A stretch of DNA of 64,000 bases from Hyalella azteca (lineage: Eukaryota > Arthropoda > Malacostraca > Amphipoda > Hyalellidae), in the NCBI RefSeq assembly GCF_000764305.2, contig NW_025935765.1:310001-374000 (forward strand). Reading direction: 5' to 3'. The notes under the pieces are model-generated. The model searched no databases and was not told where the DNA came from. It saw only the letters and a list, made by a program, of their open reading frames with translations. Of the stretch, positions 39,601-45,183 are shown one piece after another (the first letter of the stretch is position 1; each line of letters opens with the position of its first letter). Position numbers and translations under genes: made by a program.

Positions 39601-42600
39601 ATCTTTTTTAACTAAATTGTGAAAAGCGGCAGTTACAGGTATTATATTTTCAATTCTTTACAAGCTGCTATAGATAAGCCTGATTGAGTTTAACTAGGGT
39701 TTCTCCAGTGCATGAATCTATCAGAAAAGTCACAACTATCACAGGAAACTAACATAAATGCTAAAGACTGACACAAAATATACCTTTATAAACAAAGCAA
39801 TGTATAAATATGTTTCGAAACTGAACTCAAGTCTGAGGATGATAGATGTGTACTGCTTAGCGAGATTTTTCAAACCATTTTTAGCTTAATTTACTCGTTT
39901 GGATAAATTGAAAACTCAAATCAATGGATGCAAGAAAGAAGAATGAATTCTACTTAAACGCTAGCCAGGTAGCAAATAGTTTCTCGGGAGTCCGCCAGAG
40001 TCGGGCAAAGCAAGTACTTCTCATGGATATATTCAGTACCAAGCATCATTAAAAATAATCCGACGTTTCTATGTACTTTTATCTTCCGAGTCAGAGGGTT
40101 CTGAGGAGGACCCCTGAGACCACTTTATCAGGGGTCACGCCACAGACGTACGGTCATGGAGAAAAACTTAACCAGCGCTAAAAATATACAATAAACCACG
40201 TAGAAAACTCATAAAAGCAAAAGGTGTAAAAAAGACGACAGTCGCAAAAAGTTTTCAAGTGAATCGAAACCATTTATAAGAAAGAAAATTGATACTGTGA
40301 TAAGAAAAAAATCTTAAGAAGAGGGGACTGTTATAATCAAAGAAAAATTTGATAATAAGAACAGGTAGAATCTAATTAAATACGTGAACTGAAGTCAAGT
40401 TTAAACGTAACTGAGGGAGACTAAAATGATGAGAATGTATTTACTATTAAAATGACCGAGAGCAAATTTCACAAGAAGCTAAGTAACGGCCAAAAATTGC
40501 CGGTTCCTTCATGTATAAATTCATCAACCGCGTGCGACCTAAAAATGGGGCTAAAAATTTCCAGCGTAATGTCGCCAAGACTGACACGCTATGCACGGAA
40601 ACCTTGCTTGTCGTGCCAACAAGCGGCAGAAATAAGAGGCACGTAATTAAGAACTCATGCAAAATGTGGACTTGATTTTTTGGCCTGAAGACATCATAGT
40701 TGCTCGGAGAAGACCGTGCCGAGGGGGCAAAGAAGCATCACAACGAGTGATGCATCAAAGACCGGCACACAACAAAGAAAGCCACCAAGGAGAGCACACA
40801 AAACTTTTCACGAGTCAACAGAGAAGTTTCACAGCGACTAACATGATTGGGCTCTATTGTTTGCGTCCGTACCGAATTTGCAGCTAAAAAGGACCTTATC
40901 CACCACAGCAGCTCAATACCAATTCAATACAACGAATGTCGCAAAGAAACGTAAATTTGCTGCGAGATATAGCGAATGTGTTGAACGTTGAGATGAGTCA
41001 ATTTTAATAAAAACAACACAAAAAATATCAGGAATAATGAAAAAAATTAAAATTTAAACGTGTTTGTGCAGTAGGCTGACTTTTCTTGTGCGCCCGAAGG
41101 AGTTTTCAATTTCATGAATTTATTACGACTGGCGGGGATACTTCTCAACAACAGCTTAATGACGACCACGCATCACAAGAACCTTTTTGGCGCATCACAA
41201 ATCTCATAAATATTTCCGATTATAAATTCTTTCAGCCATTTGTTTTATGTTCTTCAGACTGCAATATATTGTCAATATATTCAGTCTCCAATATATCCAA
41301 GAAGTCAAATAAGTTCAAAATGAATGAGAACTCTCTCACAAAAAAAGCATTTCATAGTCAATTGAAACAACGGATCTATTCTTACCGGACCATTGTAAAA
41401 TTGAACCGTTATTCTAGCGTATGGTTTTACAGTTGGTAGATTTATCAGCTAACTTTTGAACGTCGAAATTATTTTGATTATTAAAATCGCAAGTAAGACT
41501 AAAACTATGGCGTATAAGGTACATGCATGCACCTTTTGTACGGCATTGAGTTATTGATGTGTTAGCAGATGTATTTCATCACTATTCAAAATGAAAGAGG
41601 TAACGGGGTTCAAAATGCTATCAGAAATTAAAAAGCCTATCAAAGCCGTGTTTAACAATAAGATCACCGGTCTTTCGGGAGCACAGTATTACTAAATCAG
41701 CCTGGGAGCGAGCACGAACTGGGCAGCTGCAGCAACTGAAGAGCACGAACGGGGCAGCTGGAGCAGCTGAAGAGCACGAGCGACTCTCAGACAGATTAGC
41801 AAGTTAACAGACCCAACTTCCAGACAAACTATGAATACAAACTCTAGGTCCTTTGGAATACAGGGCCGTTGGCGTGGGACTGGAGCACAACTTGACCTCC
41901 TCTACGTCAAGACGCTTATCCATATCTATGCAGGCATCACAAGGCTCCCGGGCCCAACAGGCACCTTGAATTGCATTAATTTAGATACCAGAATCTAATT
42001 GGTGTCTTATGACAACGTATAAGGAGCATTTTTCGACTTGCATATTCTATTATGTACGGAAAAAAGAAAACTCGAAAGCACGGGCTCACATGCTTTCCTC
42101 GCAGTAATTAAAAAAATTAAAAATGCATAAAGACACACTAGAAAATCAAGCGTCGTGATTATATTATGATAAGAACTATAAAGAGAGAGAGAGAGCAGAG
42201 CTCGGTGTCGTGTACGCAGAGGGGTGCGACAGGGAGGTGCCACTCGTGTCAAGATTGTGTCACGCCCTATACAAAGGCAACGACACAAAATTAGCCGACA
42301 AGCCGCGACGCGTCTTCGCGTGGTAGCGCCGTTGTGAACTTCCCGTCGCAGGTAAAGATAGAGTTGAGTTGCGATAGAAATTGCGTTTAATATTGAAAAT
42401 TGCGAAATATCGTGGGATGACAAGCATAGCTGTGAATCCCAATCTCACGAGAAAACCTACATAGTAAATAATATCAGAAATCGCAAAATTAATTCAAGAT
42501 TCAAAAAAATATAAACACGTTTCTAGGTTACGCAATAGTAACGTTTCAACTCATTCGAAATTTATTTGCACATTCAAGACAAGGATGGATAACAAAGATC

Positions 42601-43553
42601 GAGTCGAGTCCCAAAGCATCAAATCAAGACGTCCAGGCTGAGTTCAAACACTAGATCTCACAACAAAGCGTTTCTGTTCGTGTTAATAGGAAGCCGAAGC
42701 AAAGCTCGTTTATAACAGGAGCTTCATAGCAGCCGACAAGACTGGCTATATCCAGCTCGTTTATACTCACATACGCGCCCTGAGTATTAAATTTTTATCG
42801 AAAAAAATTAGTGGGCGACGATAACGTTCGATGGTGACATTTTCCTCCAGTATTGGTTAAAAAACATAGGGGATATAGTGTTTCCATCAATCCCGTTATA
42901 TAGCTATCAGGCGCTTGAAGTAAATAATGTTAGTACAAATGTTTATCTGGATATGATTGACAATAAATTCGTATCTTGTATGCCGGCTATGCCGATTCTT
43001 GAAGATCAGTAGGTACCTTTCATCACATAATTTGAGCTCACAACTAGCACTAAATATATTGAAATAATTAACACAACAATAGCCCTCATGATAGAATTCT
43101 TCTGGCAATAATGTCGATAGAATAAAGTGGGAGCGAATTATCGACGATGTCCCGAATGAATCACGTTCATAGCAACACACTGAATGAGCTCAACTTCCAT
43201 TTAAAAACGAAACTAAATAAAAAGAGATAAAAGAACTTGCGAATATTACATAATGCGCGAATTTGATAATCTAAATTTTTAATCCAGATTTGAGTCCTGA
43301 TAATTTCGGGCATGAGGATCGCTAACAAGTATAGATGATAGAAACCAAACAGAGTTTCGACGAAATTAGATTTAATCAAGATATAACTTGATTTTCCAGC
43401 ACTGGTAGACGGTATCTGATTTGCAACCTTCTAATGGAATCTTGGACTGTAGACAATTGTGTATCTTTTCAATTTTGTATGAATTTGGTAGACATCAACT
43501 AGCAACCGTTACCTAAAAGTTTCCGTACTTACAAAACCTCTCTTGAAACTCAT
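3629..43553 (-). CDS. heph: Polypyrimidine tract-binding protein (PTB/hephaestus), 17-exon gene
   Basis: Nuclear RNA-binding protein that binds pyrimidine-rich RNA (UCUU, CUCUCU) and represses or shifts splicing; it also acts in 3'-end processing and translation. Joining exons 43553-43533, 38781-38683, 27164-27018, 26764-26618, 24786-24640, 17343-17292, 16149-16091, 15707-15542, 13759-13637, 11597-11559, 9883-9753, 8159-8126, 6582-6490, 6126-5954, 5026-4905, 4158-4095 and 3697-3629 gives 1686 nt (561 aa plus stop) with consistent phase and GT-AG at every junction. Four RRMs lie at about 51-129, 169-248, 366-443 and 484-558. Diagnostic PTB strings include [56 protein letters not shown] and HLRVSFSK. 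Human PTBP1 isoforms are about 531-557 aa, so length and order fit. The identity is very secure; the 5' end (exon 1 and any UTR exons) is the least certain part. Confidence 0.96.
3698..4094 (-). other. heph intron 16
   Basis: 397 nt, AT-rich, with GTGAGG and AATACAG ends. Nothing else seen. Confidence 0.9.
4095..4158 (-). CDS. heph: heph exon 16 (RRM4, RNP1 strand)
   Basis: 64 nt. It completes the split Pro (insect-type FFPKDRKMAL, vertebrate FFQKDRKMAL) and encodes [20 protein letters not shown] plus I. Acceptor ATTTCAG|GAA, donor ATT|GTGAGG. Confidence 0.95.
4625..4695. repeat. Near-perfect hairpin, 33-bp arms and 5-nt loop
   Basis: Left arm 4625-4657 and right arm 4663-4695 are inverted copies with a single mismatch (CGATCC against GGACCG at the loop end) around AAGAA. 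It lies in intron 15 of heph. A transcript from either strand would fold into a long stem. Confidence 0.95.
4663..4860. repeat. 79-bp tandem repeat, two and a half copies
   Basis: Units start at 4663, 4742 and 4821 (GGATCGATGACATGACTCTG, then GAATAACAATAATTCAGTAG). The first unit doubles as the right arm of the hairpin. The array ends 44 nt from the exon 15 donor. Confidence 0.95.
4905..5026 (-). CDS. heph: heph exon 15 (RRM4, first half)
   Basis: 122 nt: [40 protein letters not shown] and two bases of a Pro codon. [11 protein letters not shown] is the RRM4 RNP2 strand, near-identical to vertebrate PTB. Acceptor TTAAACAG|AAT, donor TTCCC|GTAAGT. Confidence 0.96.
5027..5953 (-). other. heph intron 14
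   Basis: 927 nt. It holds two decayed copies of the exon 14 tail and donor and a diverged repeat array. Retaining the intron would end the protein after [10 protein letters not shown], losing RRM4. Confidence 0.93.
5088..5262. repeat. Diverged repeat array in intron 14
   Basis: GCATAAT and AAGG.TAT motifs recur, with TGCTATATCCTAGCATAA present twice (5149 and 5202). ATGCTA..TAGCAT within it can form a small hairpin. The repeats are irregular and old. Confidence 0.7.
5684..5999. repeat. Three tandem copies (133-134 bp) of the exon 14 tail with its donor
   Basis: CACCTG (reverse complement CAG|GTG) starts at 5684, 5818 and 5951, spacings of 134 and 133. Each copy has the exon end coding LHRF.KP.. 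in the minus frame and about 85 bp of intron (ATAAATCCTA, GACACCATATCAACAAT). The middle copy reads [13 protein letters not shown]. The far copy has a stop in place of the first Lys and a 1-nt deletion. Confidence 0.93.
5954..6126 (-). CDS. heph: heph exon 14 (RRM3 end and RRM3-RRM4 linker)
   Basis: 173 nt. It completes Ala and encodes [20 protein letters not shown], then [20 protein letters not shown] and [17 protein letters not shown]. The short linker packs RRM3 against RRM4 in PTB structures. HLDK.LWGK is the arthropod-type version of vertebrate HLNGHKLHGK. Acceptor TTTTCAG|CGA, donor CAG|GTGAGC. About 45 nt of the exon end plus the donor are repeated at about 5818 and 5684. Confidence 0.97.
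6127..6489 (-). other. heph intron 13
   Basis: 363 nt with GTGAGA and TTTTCAG ends. Nothing else seen. Confidence 0.93.
6490..6582 (-). CDS. heph: heph exon 13 (RRM3 middle)
   Basis: 93 nt. It completes Gly and encodes [20 protein letters not shown] and then [10 protein letters not shown] plus one base of Ala (vertebrate [31 protein letters not shown]). Acceptor CGCGCAG|GTG, donor CTTG|GTGAGA. Confidence 0.96.
6583..8125 (-). other. heph intron 12
   Basis: 1543 nt following the 34-nt exon (donor GTACGT). AT-rich. Open frames at 6700-7041 and 7187-7408 are unrecognised. As the intron downstream of the likely regulated exon, its pyrimidine stretches are worth scanning. Confidence 0.9.
8126..8159 (-). 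CDS. heph: heph exon 12 (34-nt microexon, RRM3 helix 1)
   Basis: 34 nt: [11 protein letters not shown] plus one base of Gly, matching vertebrate RVTPQSLFILFG. Acceptor TCTCTACTGTAG|ATG, donor TTCG|GTACGT. Vertebrate PTBP1 exon 11 and PTBP2 exon 10 are also 34 nt and encode this segment; skipping them triggers nonsense-mediated decay. Here skipping joins exon 11 to exon 13 out of frame and places TAA at 6123-6121, the second codon of exon 14. The tract just upstream contains CTTCTT and TCTTCTCT, which resemble PTB sites. Confidence 0.93.
8160..9752 (-). other. heph intron 11
   Basis: 1593 nt between the weak exon 11 donor (GTCCGT) and the exon 12 acceptor. The last ~45 nt in the sense of the gene hold CTACCTTCTTGGCG and TCTTCTCTACTGTAG, likely PTB-type motifs. 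Confidence 0.9.
9753..9883 (-). CDS. heph: heph exon 11 (linker end and first strand of RRM3)
   Basis: 131 nt. It completes a Gly codon and encodes [20 protein letters not shown], then [23 protein letters not shown]. The last part is the RNP2 strand of RRM3 (vertebrate NSVLLVSNLNPE). The donor GAG|GTCCGT is weak (C at +3), but phase and homology fix it. A weak donor just before a short regulated exon suits alternative splicing of exon 12. Confidence 0.9.
10258..10380. repeat. 60-bp tandem duplication
   Basis: AAACTTCATTAAAAA.ATTTT and ACAACAGTA.TAACACATT recur at an exact 60-bp offset (10262, 10322). Intron 10. Confidence 0.93.
11393..11527. mobile_element. MITE-like element, copy 1 (135 bp)
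   Basis: It shares nearly its whole length with 38484-38630. It contains 12-bp inverted arms GCGCATTTTCTC (11425-11436) and GAGAAAATGCGC (11513-11524), a 16-bp palindrome ACTCACTGCAGTGAGT at its left, a (GACG/GACA) tract, and ATGGCGAGCACAATAG. No coding capacity. It lies in intron 10, 30 nt past the exon 10 donor. Confidence 0.8.
11559..11597 (-). CDS. heph: heph exon 10 (39-nt linker cassette exon)
   Basis: 39 nt coding for a split Ala, [12 protein letters not shown] and one base of a Gly codon. Both ends are in phase 1, so skipping leaves the reading frame intact and removes 13 residues. The acceptor tract reads GAGTCTCTTCTCTTTCAG, dense in CUCUU/UCUU, the motif PTB itself binds. Donor CAG|GTATGT. 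Vertebrate PTBP1 makes its main isoforms by alternative use of an exon in this same linker. The peptide itself shows no conservation I recognise, so it may be a lineage-specific exon. Confidence 0.72.
11598..13636 (-). other. heph intron 9
   Basis: 2039 nt. A 37-bp duplication lies near its start and a CUCUU-rich acceptor tract at its end. Open frames at 11715-12098 and 13319-13510 are unrecognised. Confidence 0.85.
13524..13595. repeat. 37-bp diverged tandem duplication
   Basis: CTTAACCCAAAAA..ATATGCTGTACATTTT and CTTAACGCAAAAAGGATATGCTGCACATTTTT, offset 37 bp. It sits in intron 9, about 40 nt past the exon 9 donor. Confidence 0.85.
13637..13759 (-). CDS. heph: heph exon 9 (RRM2-RRM3 linker, two alternative donors)
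   Basis: 123 nt in the long form. The encoded linker is Gly/Pro/Ser-rich ([33 protein letters not shown], then TNMATLL). A second donor, GGAG|GTACGA at 13659-13660, would end the exon at 13661 and remove exactly 24 nt (8 residues) with the same end phase. The long form ends TTAG|GTAATT. The linker is poorly conserved between phyla, so the exon is assigned from phase, acceptor (TGCTAG|GC) and composition. Confidence 0.85.
   Translation of the reverse strand, partial: AAPVCCPPPSAACRAASLPPSPVMGVRPLADLEVRIWPHY
13760..15541 (-). other. heph intron 8
   Basis: 1782 nt, AT-rich. No repeats or genes recognised. Confidence 0.9.
15542..15707 (-). CDS. heph: heph exon 8 (RRM2 C-terminus and linker start)
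   Basis: 166 nt: 55 residues plus one base. It begins [20 protein letters not shown] and continues [26 protein letters not shown], one of the most conserved PTB segments, then enters the linker (MLDSALAIG). The [13 protein letters not shown] part belongs to the fifth-strand extension typical of PTB RRM2. Donor GGAG|GTGAGT. Confidence 0.97.
15708..17291 (-). other. heph introns 7 and 6 (around exon 7)
   Basis: Intron 7 is 383 nt (15708-16090); intron 6 is 1142 nt (16150-17291). A CpG-richer patch at 16730-16890 has two overlapping open frames on opposite strands, neither recognised. Confidence 0.9.
16091..16149 (-). CDS. heph: heph exon 7 (RRM2, RNP1 strand)
   Basis: 59 nt. It completes the split Asn codon and encodes [19 protein letters not shown], the RNP1-equivalent strand and second helix of RRM2 (vertebrate QFQALLQYADPVSAQHAKL). 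Acceptor CGTGCAG|ACA, donor ATG|GTGAGC. Confidence 0.95.
17292..17343 (-). CDS. heph: heph exon 6 (RRM2 middle)
   Basis: 52 nt: [17 protein letters not shown] plus one base of the next Asn codon. It matches vertebrate [17 protein letters not shown]. Acceptor TTTTCAG|ATT, donor AATA|GTAAGT. It is too short to appear as an open frame and was found by homology and phase. Confidence 0.95.
18451..18635. repeat. GC-rich ~31-bp minisatellite, about six copies
   Basis: Unit: GGCAGCAGGGGCGCCGGC followed by AATAAGAGCAAGC or a variant with AGGAAAAGC. The unit is 31 bp in the clearest copies. It is a GC island in an AT-rich intron (intron 5). All three minus frames stay open through it because the unit lacks stops there; this is not evidence of coding. 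Confidence 0.93.
20306..20372. repeat. 35-bp tandem duplication
   Basis: GATTTCAGTGCGAATGCTGA followed by AAAAT, at 20312 and 20347. Intron 5. Confidence 0.95.
24387..24671. repeat. Three tandem copies of the exon 5 tail with its donor
   Basis: Units begin near 24387, 24491 and 24580 (about 104, 89 and 90 bp). All contain TACGTCCTAAACACGTAAT, the donor-bearing GTACCTGATAGAGGACG (plus strand) and a version of the exon end. The unit nearest exon 5 is the true one. In the minus frame the copies read [18 protein letters not shown] and LVTLVVLYQ before an identical GTACTT donor. The outermost copy has an extra 4-bp GATA and is the most diverged. Confidence 0.95.
24640..24786 (-). CDS. heph: heph exon 5 (RRM1-RRM2 linker and start of RRM2)
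   Basis: 147 nt, 49 residues, phase 0. It encodes [16 protein letters not shown] (vertebrate ARAQAALQAVNSVQSG), then [21 protein letters not shown], the first strand and helix of RRM2. The donor is CAG|GTACTT. The last ~27 nt of the exon and this donor occur twice more just downstream, at 24551-24578 and 24451-24477, with identical CAG|GTACTT donors. Use of either decoy would add 88 or 188 nt and break the frame. Confidence 0.96.
24787..27017 (-). other. heph introns 4 and 3 (around exon 4)
   Basis: Intron 4 is 1831 nt (24787-26617); intron 3 is 253 nt (26765-27017). No repeats or other genes recognised. Confidence 0.9.
26618..26764 (-). CDS. heph: heph exon 4 (RRM1, second half)
   Basis: 147 nt, 49 residues, phase 0. 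It opens with [15 protein letters not shown] (the RNP1-equivalent strand; PTB RRMs lack the usual aromatic RNP1 residues) and continues through [27 protein letters not shown], the highly conserved C-terminal strand of RRM1. It ends at SNA before GTGAGT. The acceptor reads TTCTCAG|GCG. Confidence 0.96.
27018..27164 (-). CDS. heph: heph exon 3 (RRM1, first half)
   Basis: 147 nt, 49 residues, phase 0 at both ends. It encodes [12 protein letters not shown] followed by the RRM1 RNP2 strand VMHIRNIP, then [26 protein letters not shown], ending before GTGAGT. The vertebrate equivalent is RVIHIRKLP...LPFGKVTNLLMLKGKNQ. Exons 3, 4 and 5 are all exactly 147 nt. Confidence 0.96.
30235..30296. repeat. 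Short diverged duplication
   Basis: GACTCATAATTTTTCATGAC and GACTCATTTTTTCATGAC, both followed by TTTCC, about 29 bp apart. Intron 2. Confidence 0.85.
30455..30515. repeat. Two adjacent palindromes
   Basis: ACTCAACAAATT (30455-30466) pairs with AATTTGTTGAGT (30468-30479) around one base. GTTCAAAT (30485-30492) pairs with ATTTGAAC (30498-30505) around five bases. Intron 2. Confidence 0.9.
31325..31390. repeat. 19-bp palindromic AT array
   Basis: AATTGATAATATTATTATC repeats at 31325, 31344, 31363 and (partly) 31382, with A/T changes. The unit boundary ATTATCAATTGATAAT is a palindrome, so the array can form cruciforms. Intron 2. Confidence 0.92.
32861..33140. repeat. 57-bp minisatellite, five copies
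   Basis: Copies of a unit opening CCCACCTCGTCACTTA start at 32861, 32918, 32972, 33029 and 33086. The second unit is 54 bp (3-bp loss). Very high identity suggests recent expansion. It lies in intron 2, directly beside the Tc1 fossil. Confidence 0.95.
33299..34330 (-). pseudogene. Decayed Tc1-like (IS630/Tc1/mariner) transposase
   Basis: On the minus strand, blocks across three frames give a DNA-binding region ([41 protein letters not shown]), then [19 protein letters not shown] with the first catalytic Asp (33933-33931), [23 protein letters not shown] with the second Asp (33661-33659), and [14 protein letters not shown], where the third acidic residue (normally Glu in DLNPIE) is Lys (AAG 33547-33545). 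The apparent spacing from second Asp to that position is 37 residues, as in DD37E-type relatives rather than DD34E Tc1. A stop replaces the Trp of the WPSQSPDLNP motif; frameshifts and further stops follow. The right-hand edge may start at TA-CAGT (33297). No matching opposite inverted terminal repeat was found, so the element is dead and probably truncated. Confidence 0.88.
36870..36901. repeat. (GA)n microsatellite
   Basis: About eleven GA dinucleotides then GTGTGAGAGAG. In the sense of heph this is (UC)n within intron 2, a classic PTB-binding sequence. Confidence 0.95.
38484..38630. mobile_element. MITE-like element, copy 2 (147 bp)
   Basis: Same family and same orientation as 11393-11527, with perfect 13-bp inverted arms AGCGCATTTTCTC (38519-38531) and GAGAAAATGCGCT (38616-38628) and a longer GACGGACAGACA tract. 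In the gene's sense the tract reads CUGUCUGUCCGUC, pyrimidine-rich. It lies in intron 2, 51 nt past the exon 2 donor. Confidence 0.8.
38683..38781 (-). CDS. heph: heph exon 2 (N-terminal region, RGSDELL)
   Basis: 99 nt, 33 residues, phase 0 at both ends. It begins [13 protein letters not shown] and ends NDAKK before GTGAGA. This matches the PTB N-terminus (RGSDELF...NGNDSKK in human), the Ser-rich segment between the start and RRM1 that in vertebrates adjoins nuclear localisation and export signals. The acceptor is TTGCAG|CGA. The acceptor region is duplicated 113 bp upstream and a MITE-like element begins 51 nt past the donor (see findings). Confidence 0.93.
38780..39003. repeat. Two tandem copies (113 bp) of the exon 2 acceptor region
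   Basis: CGCTGCAACACA (reverse complement of the acceptor TTGCAGCG) occurs at 38780 and 38893. It is followed in both copies by ATTTTACT.AGAAC.TGAAATC, AAATAAATG, TTTACTAACG, ACGTGT and ATATTATT. The first copy supplies the real exon 2 acceptor; the second is a near-identical decoy 113 nt upstream. Confidence 0.9.
39402..39422. repeat. Poly(A) run, about 20 A
   Basis: A near-uninterrupted A run in intron 1, a U-tract in the sense of heph. No target-site duplication or retroposed gene body was recognised beside it. Confidence 0.9.
41709..41790. repeat. 31-bp tandem repeat, two and a half copies
   Basis: GAGCACGAACTGGGCAGCTG, then GAGCACGAACGGGGCAGCTG, then GAGCACGAGCG, at about 31-bp intervals. 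Intron 1. Confidence 0.9.
42180..42196. repeat. Short (GA)n microsatellite
   Basis: AAGAGAGAGAGAGAGC; (UC)n in the sense of heph intron 1. Confidence 0.9.
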
Positions 43554-43575
43554 GCTTTGCAAGCCGTCAGCTTAC
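43533..43575 (-). CDS. heph: heph exon 1 (candidate start exon, MSFKRGF)
   Basis: An in-frame ATG at 43553-43551 gives MSFKRGF and then a strong donor (TTT|GTAAGT), in phase 0 with exon 2. It is preceded by a good acceptor (pyrimidine tract then CGCAG), so the exon has 22 nt of 5' UTR and at least one upstream untranslated exon is implied. PTBs carry a conserved KRGSDEL at this point. The strong splice sites give MSFKRGF-RGSDELL. A weaker donor after AGAG paired with an acceptor 4 nt inside exon 2 would give MSFKRGSDELL exactly. Which pair is used cannot be decided from sequence. Another, distal start exon could replace this one. Confidence 0.6.
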
Positions 43576-43605
43576 CTGCGAAAGAAAGAAAACATAAAAA
43601 TTAGA
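43533..43605 (-). promoter_or_regulatory. Dual 3'/5' splice site (possible recursive-splicing ratchet point)
   Basis: On the minus strand a pyrimidine tract (TTTTCTTTCTTTCGCAG) is followed at once by GTAAGC, so the same CAG can end an intron and start the next one. This is the layout of Drosophila ratchet points ((Y)nNCAG|GTAAGT). A second donor (GTAAGT) lies 43 nt downstream and encloses exon 1, like an RS-exon. Confidence 0.45.
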
Positions 43606-43815
43606 CAAGTAAAAAATAAACCGACAAGGCAAGATAACACAAAAAAATGGACAATTAACGCCAATACGTGGGAACAGAATTATAATTAAAAATCAGTTCT
43701 GATATCATCGGACTGACACTGCTAGCGGTACACAGAAATAGAAAGCGAAGCCTAAGCTCCATAATTCCTATTATTTGGGCACATAGTATAAAAGGAAGAT
43801 TCTAAAAACTCTGAG

Positions 43816-43975
43816 CTGCACGTTTACGATGCTTTCAATCTATAACAATGTTTGCGATCTCTTTCTATAGCACAAATAAGTAACTGCTAACATAACTGCA
43901 CGTTTACGATGCTTTCAATCTATAACAATGTTTGCGGTCTCTTTCTATAGCACAAATAAGTAACTGCTAACATAA
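43816..43975. repeat. 80-bp tandem duplication
   Basis: Two copies starting CTGCACGTTTACGATGCTTT at 43816 and 43896, differing at about one base (GCGATCT against GCGGTCT). It lies about 240 bp upstream of exon 1. Confidence 0.97.
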
Positions 43976-45183
43976 TTCTGAACGATTTGCCGTTCAGTGC
44001 AAAACTTACTATTTTGAAAACAGGAATAGAAGCGAGCCCACAAACGCACACGATCTAGCTCAGGTAACTTGTTGTTATGTGTTTCCGATTTAAAAAAACA
44101 GCTTTTGCGATCCTATAAAGTGAAAAGTAATAGAACACAATTCGACCCATACACCTAACCTCACGGCGAAGCTTCCCTAGCGGACTCGGCAGTATTGTGT
44201 AGCCAAGGCTGCCCTCCCCAGCGAGTGAGCCCTGTAAAAGTTTACGTCGCTCCGACGGTCACTTTATTGGCGATCACCGCCTCAAACTTTCCAGCAGGAA
44301 AACATGGAGCCGCCACAAAATGGCTAATTGAAACAAAGGAGCACATCTCGCGCTGACAAACTTGGTTTTACCTTCACGACTGCGGCTCAGGACCTGCAGT
44401 CATTTCTGTGAAAAATTGCCTCGAAATTTACGGCTCAGACTCACAAAAACGTAAAAATAATCCGGGAGCAACACTAAAATATGTCGCTGTAGAAAATTCT
44501 CACGAAAAATTTTTTTTTTGCCGAAAAAACTGATCAAAAACAGATTACACTCTTGGCGATTTATATGATTTCATCTGCGTTCGCAATTGCATCTCGAATT
44601 CTCAGATACTATAGAGGATTTCGCCACTAACATATCAATTATATTTAATCCCACATGGAACTTGTTTTGCAGCTCAAACTGGGACTAGCGGAACAGTTCA
44701 CGTCAAGAATATAAATTTGATACGCTCGCGCTGGGTCTAGCGGCTCTCTAATATAAAATTGAGATCCACTTCACTCCGTTATCAAAATTGGCGTGTTTGG
44801 AGAAGCGCGCCCGAACAGCAACAAGCGGCCAGTGCAGCGGCCACCGCTCGCGTCTGGTCAAGTTAGCGCTAATAGACAGCGCGAGTGGCAGAAGCATCGC
44901 TCCCACTCCCATCCAGGGTGGCAACACATGCGGCACAACACGGAGGAAGCTAAGATTTAAAAATTTCTAGTCGCGCAATACCAACAATGGTGATCAATTT
45001 GACATTTAGTGAAAAGATATGTCACTTGCTGGTTTGCGGAGAACTTGCGGATGGATTTATATTGTCTTCGTTTTCTGCAATAACATTCCTTAAGTACCGA
45101 AGCTTAAATCCGTTCTCTTGAGCTTAAGTCACTCTTAAATCAGATTATAATAATGCTAATATTGTGTAAAAAGTTCATGAACA

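Larger units (their letters stand above)
38782..43532 (-). other. heph intron 1
   Basis: 4.75 kb if exon 1 is as called. It holds the decoy copy of the exon 2 acceptor (38.9 kb), a poly(A) run (39.4 kb), a 31-bp repeat (41.7 kb) and a short (GA)n run (42.2 kb). Confidence 0.75.
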
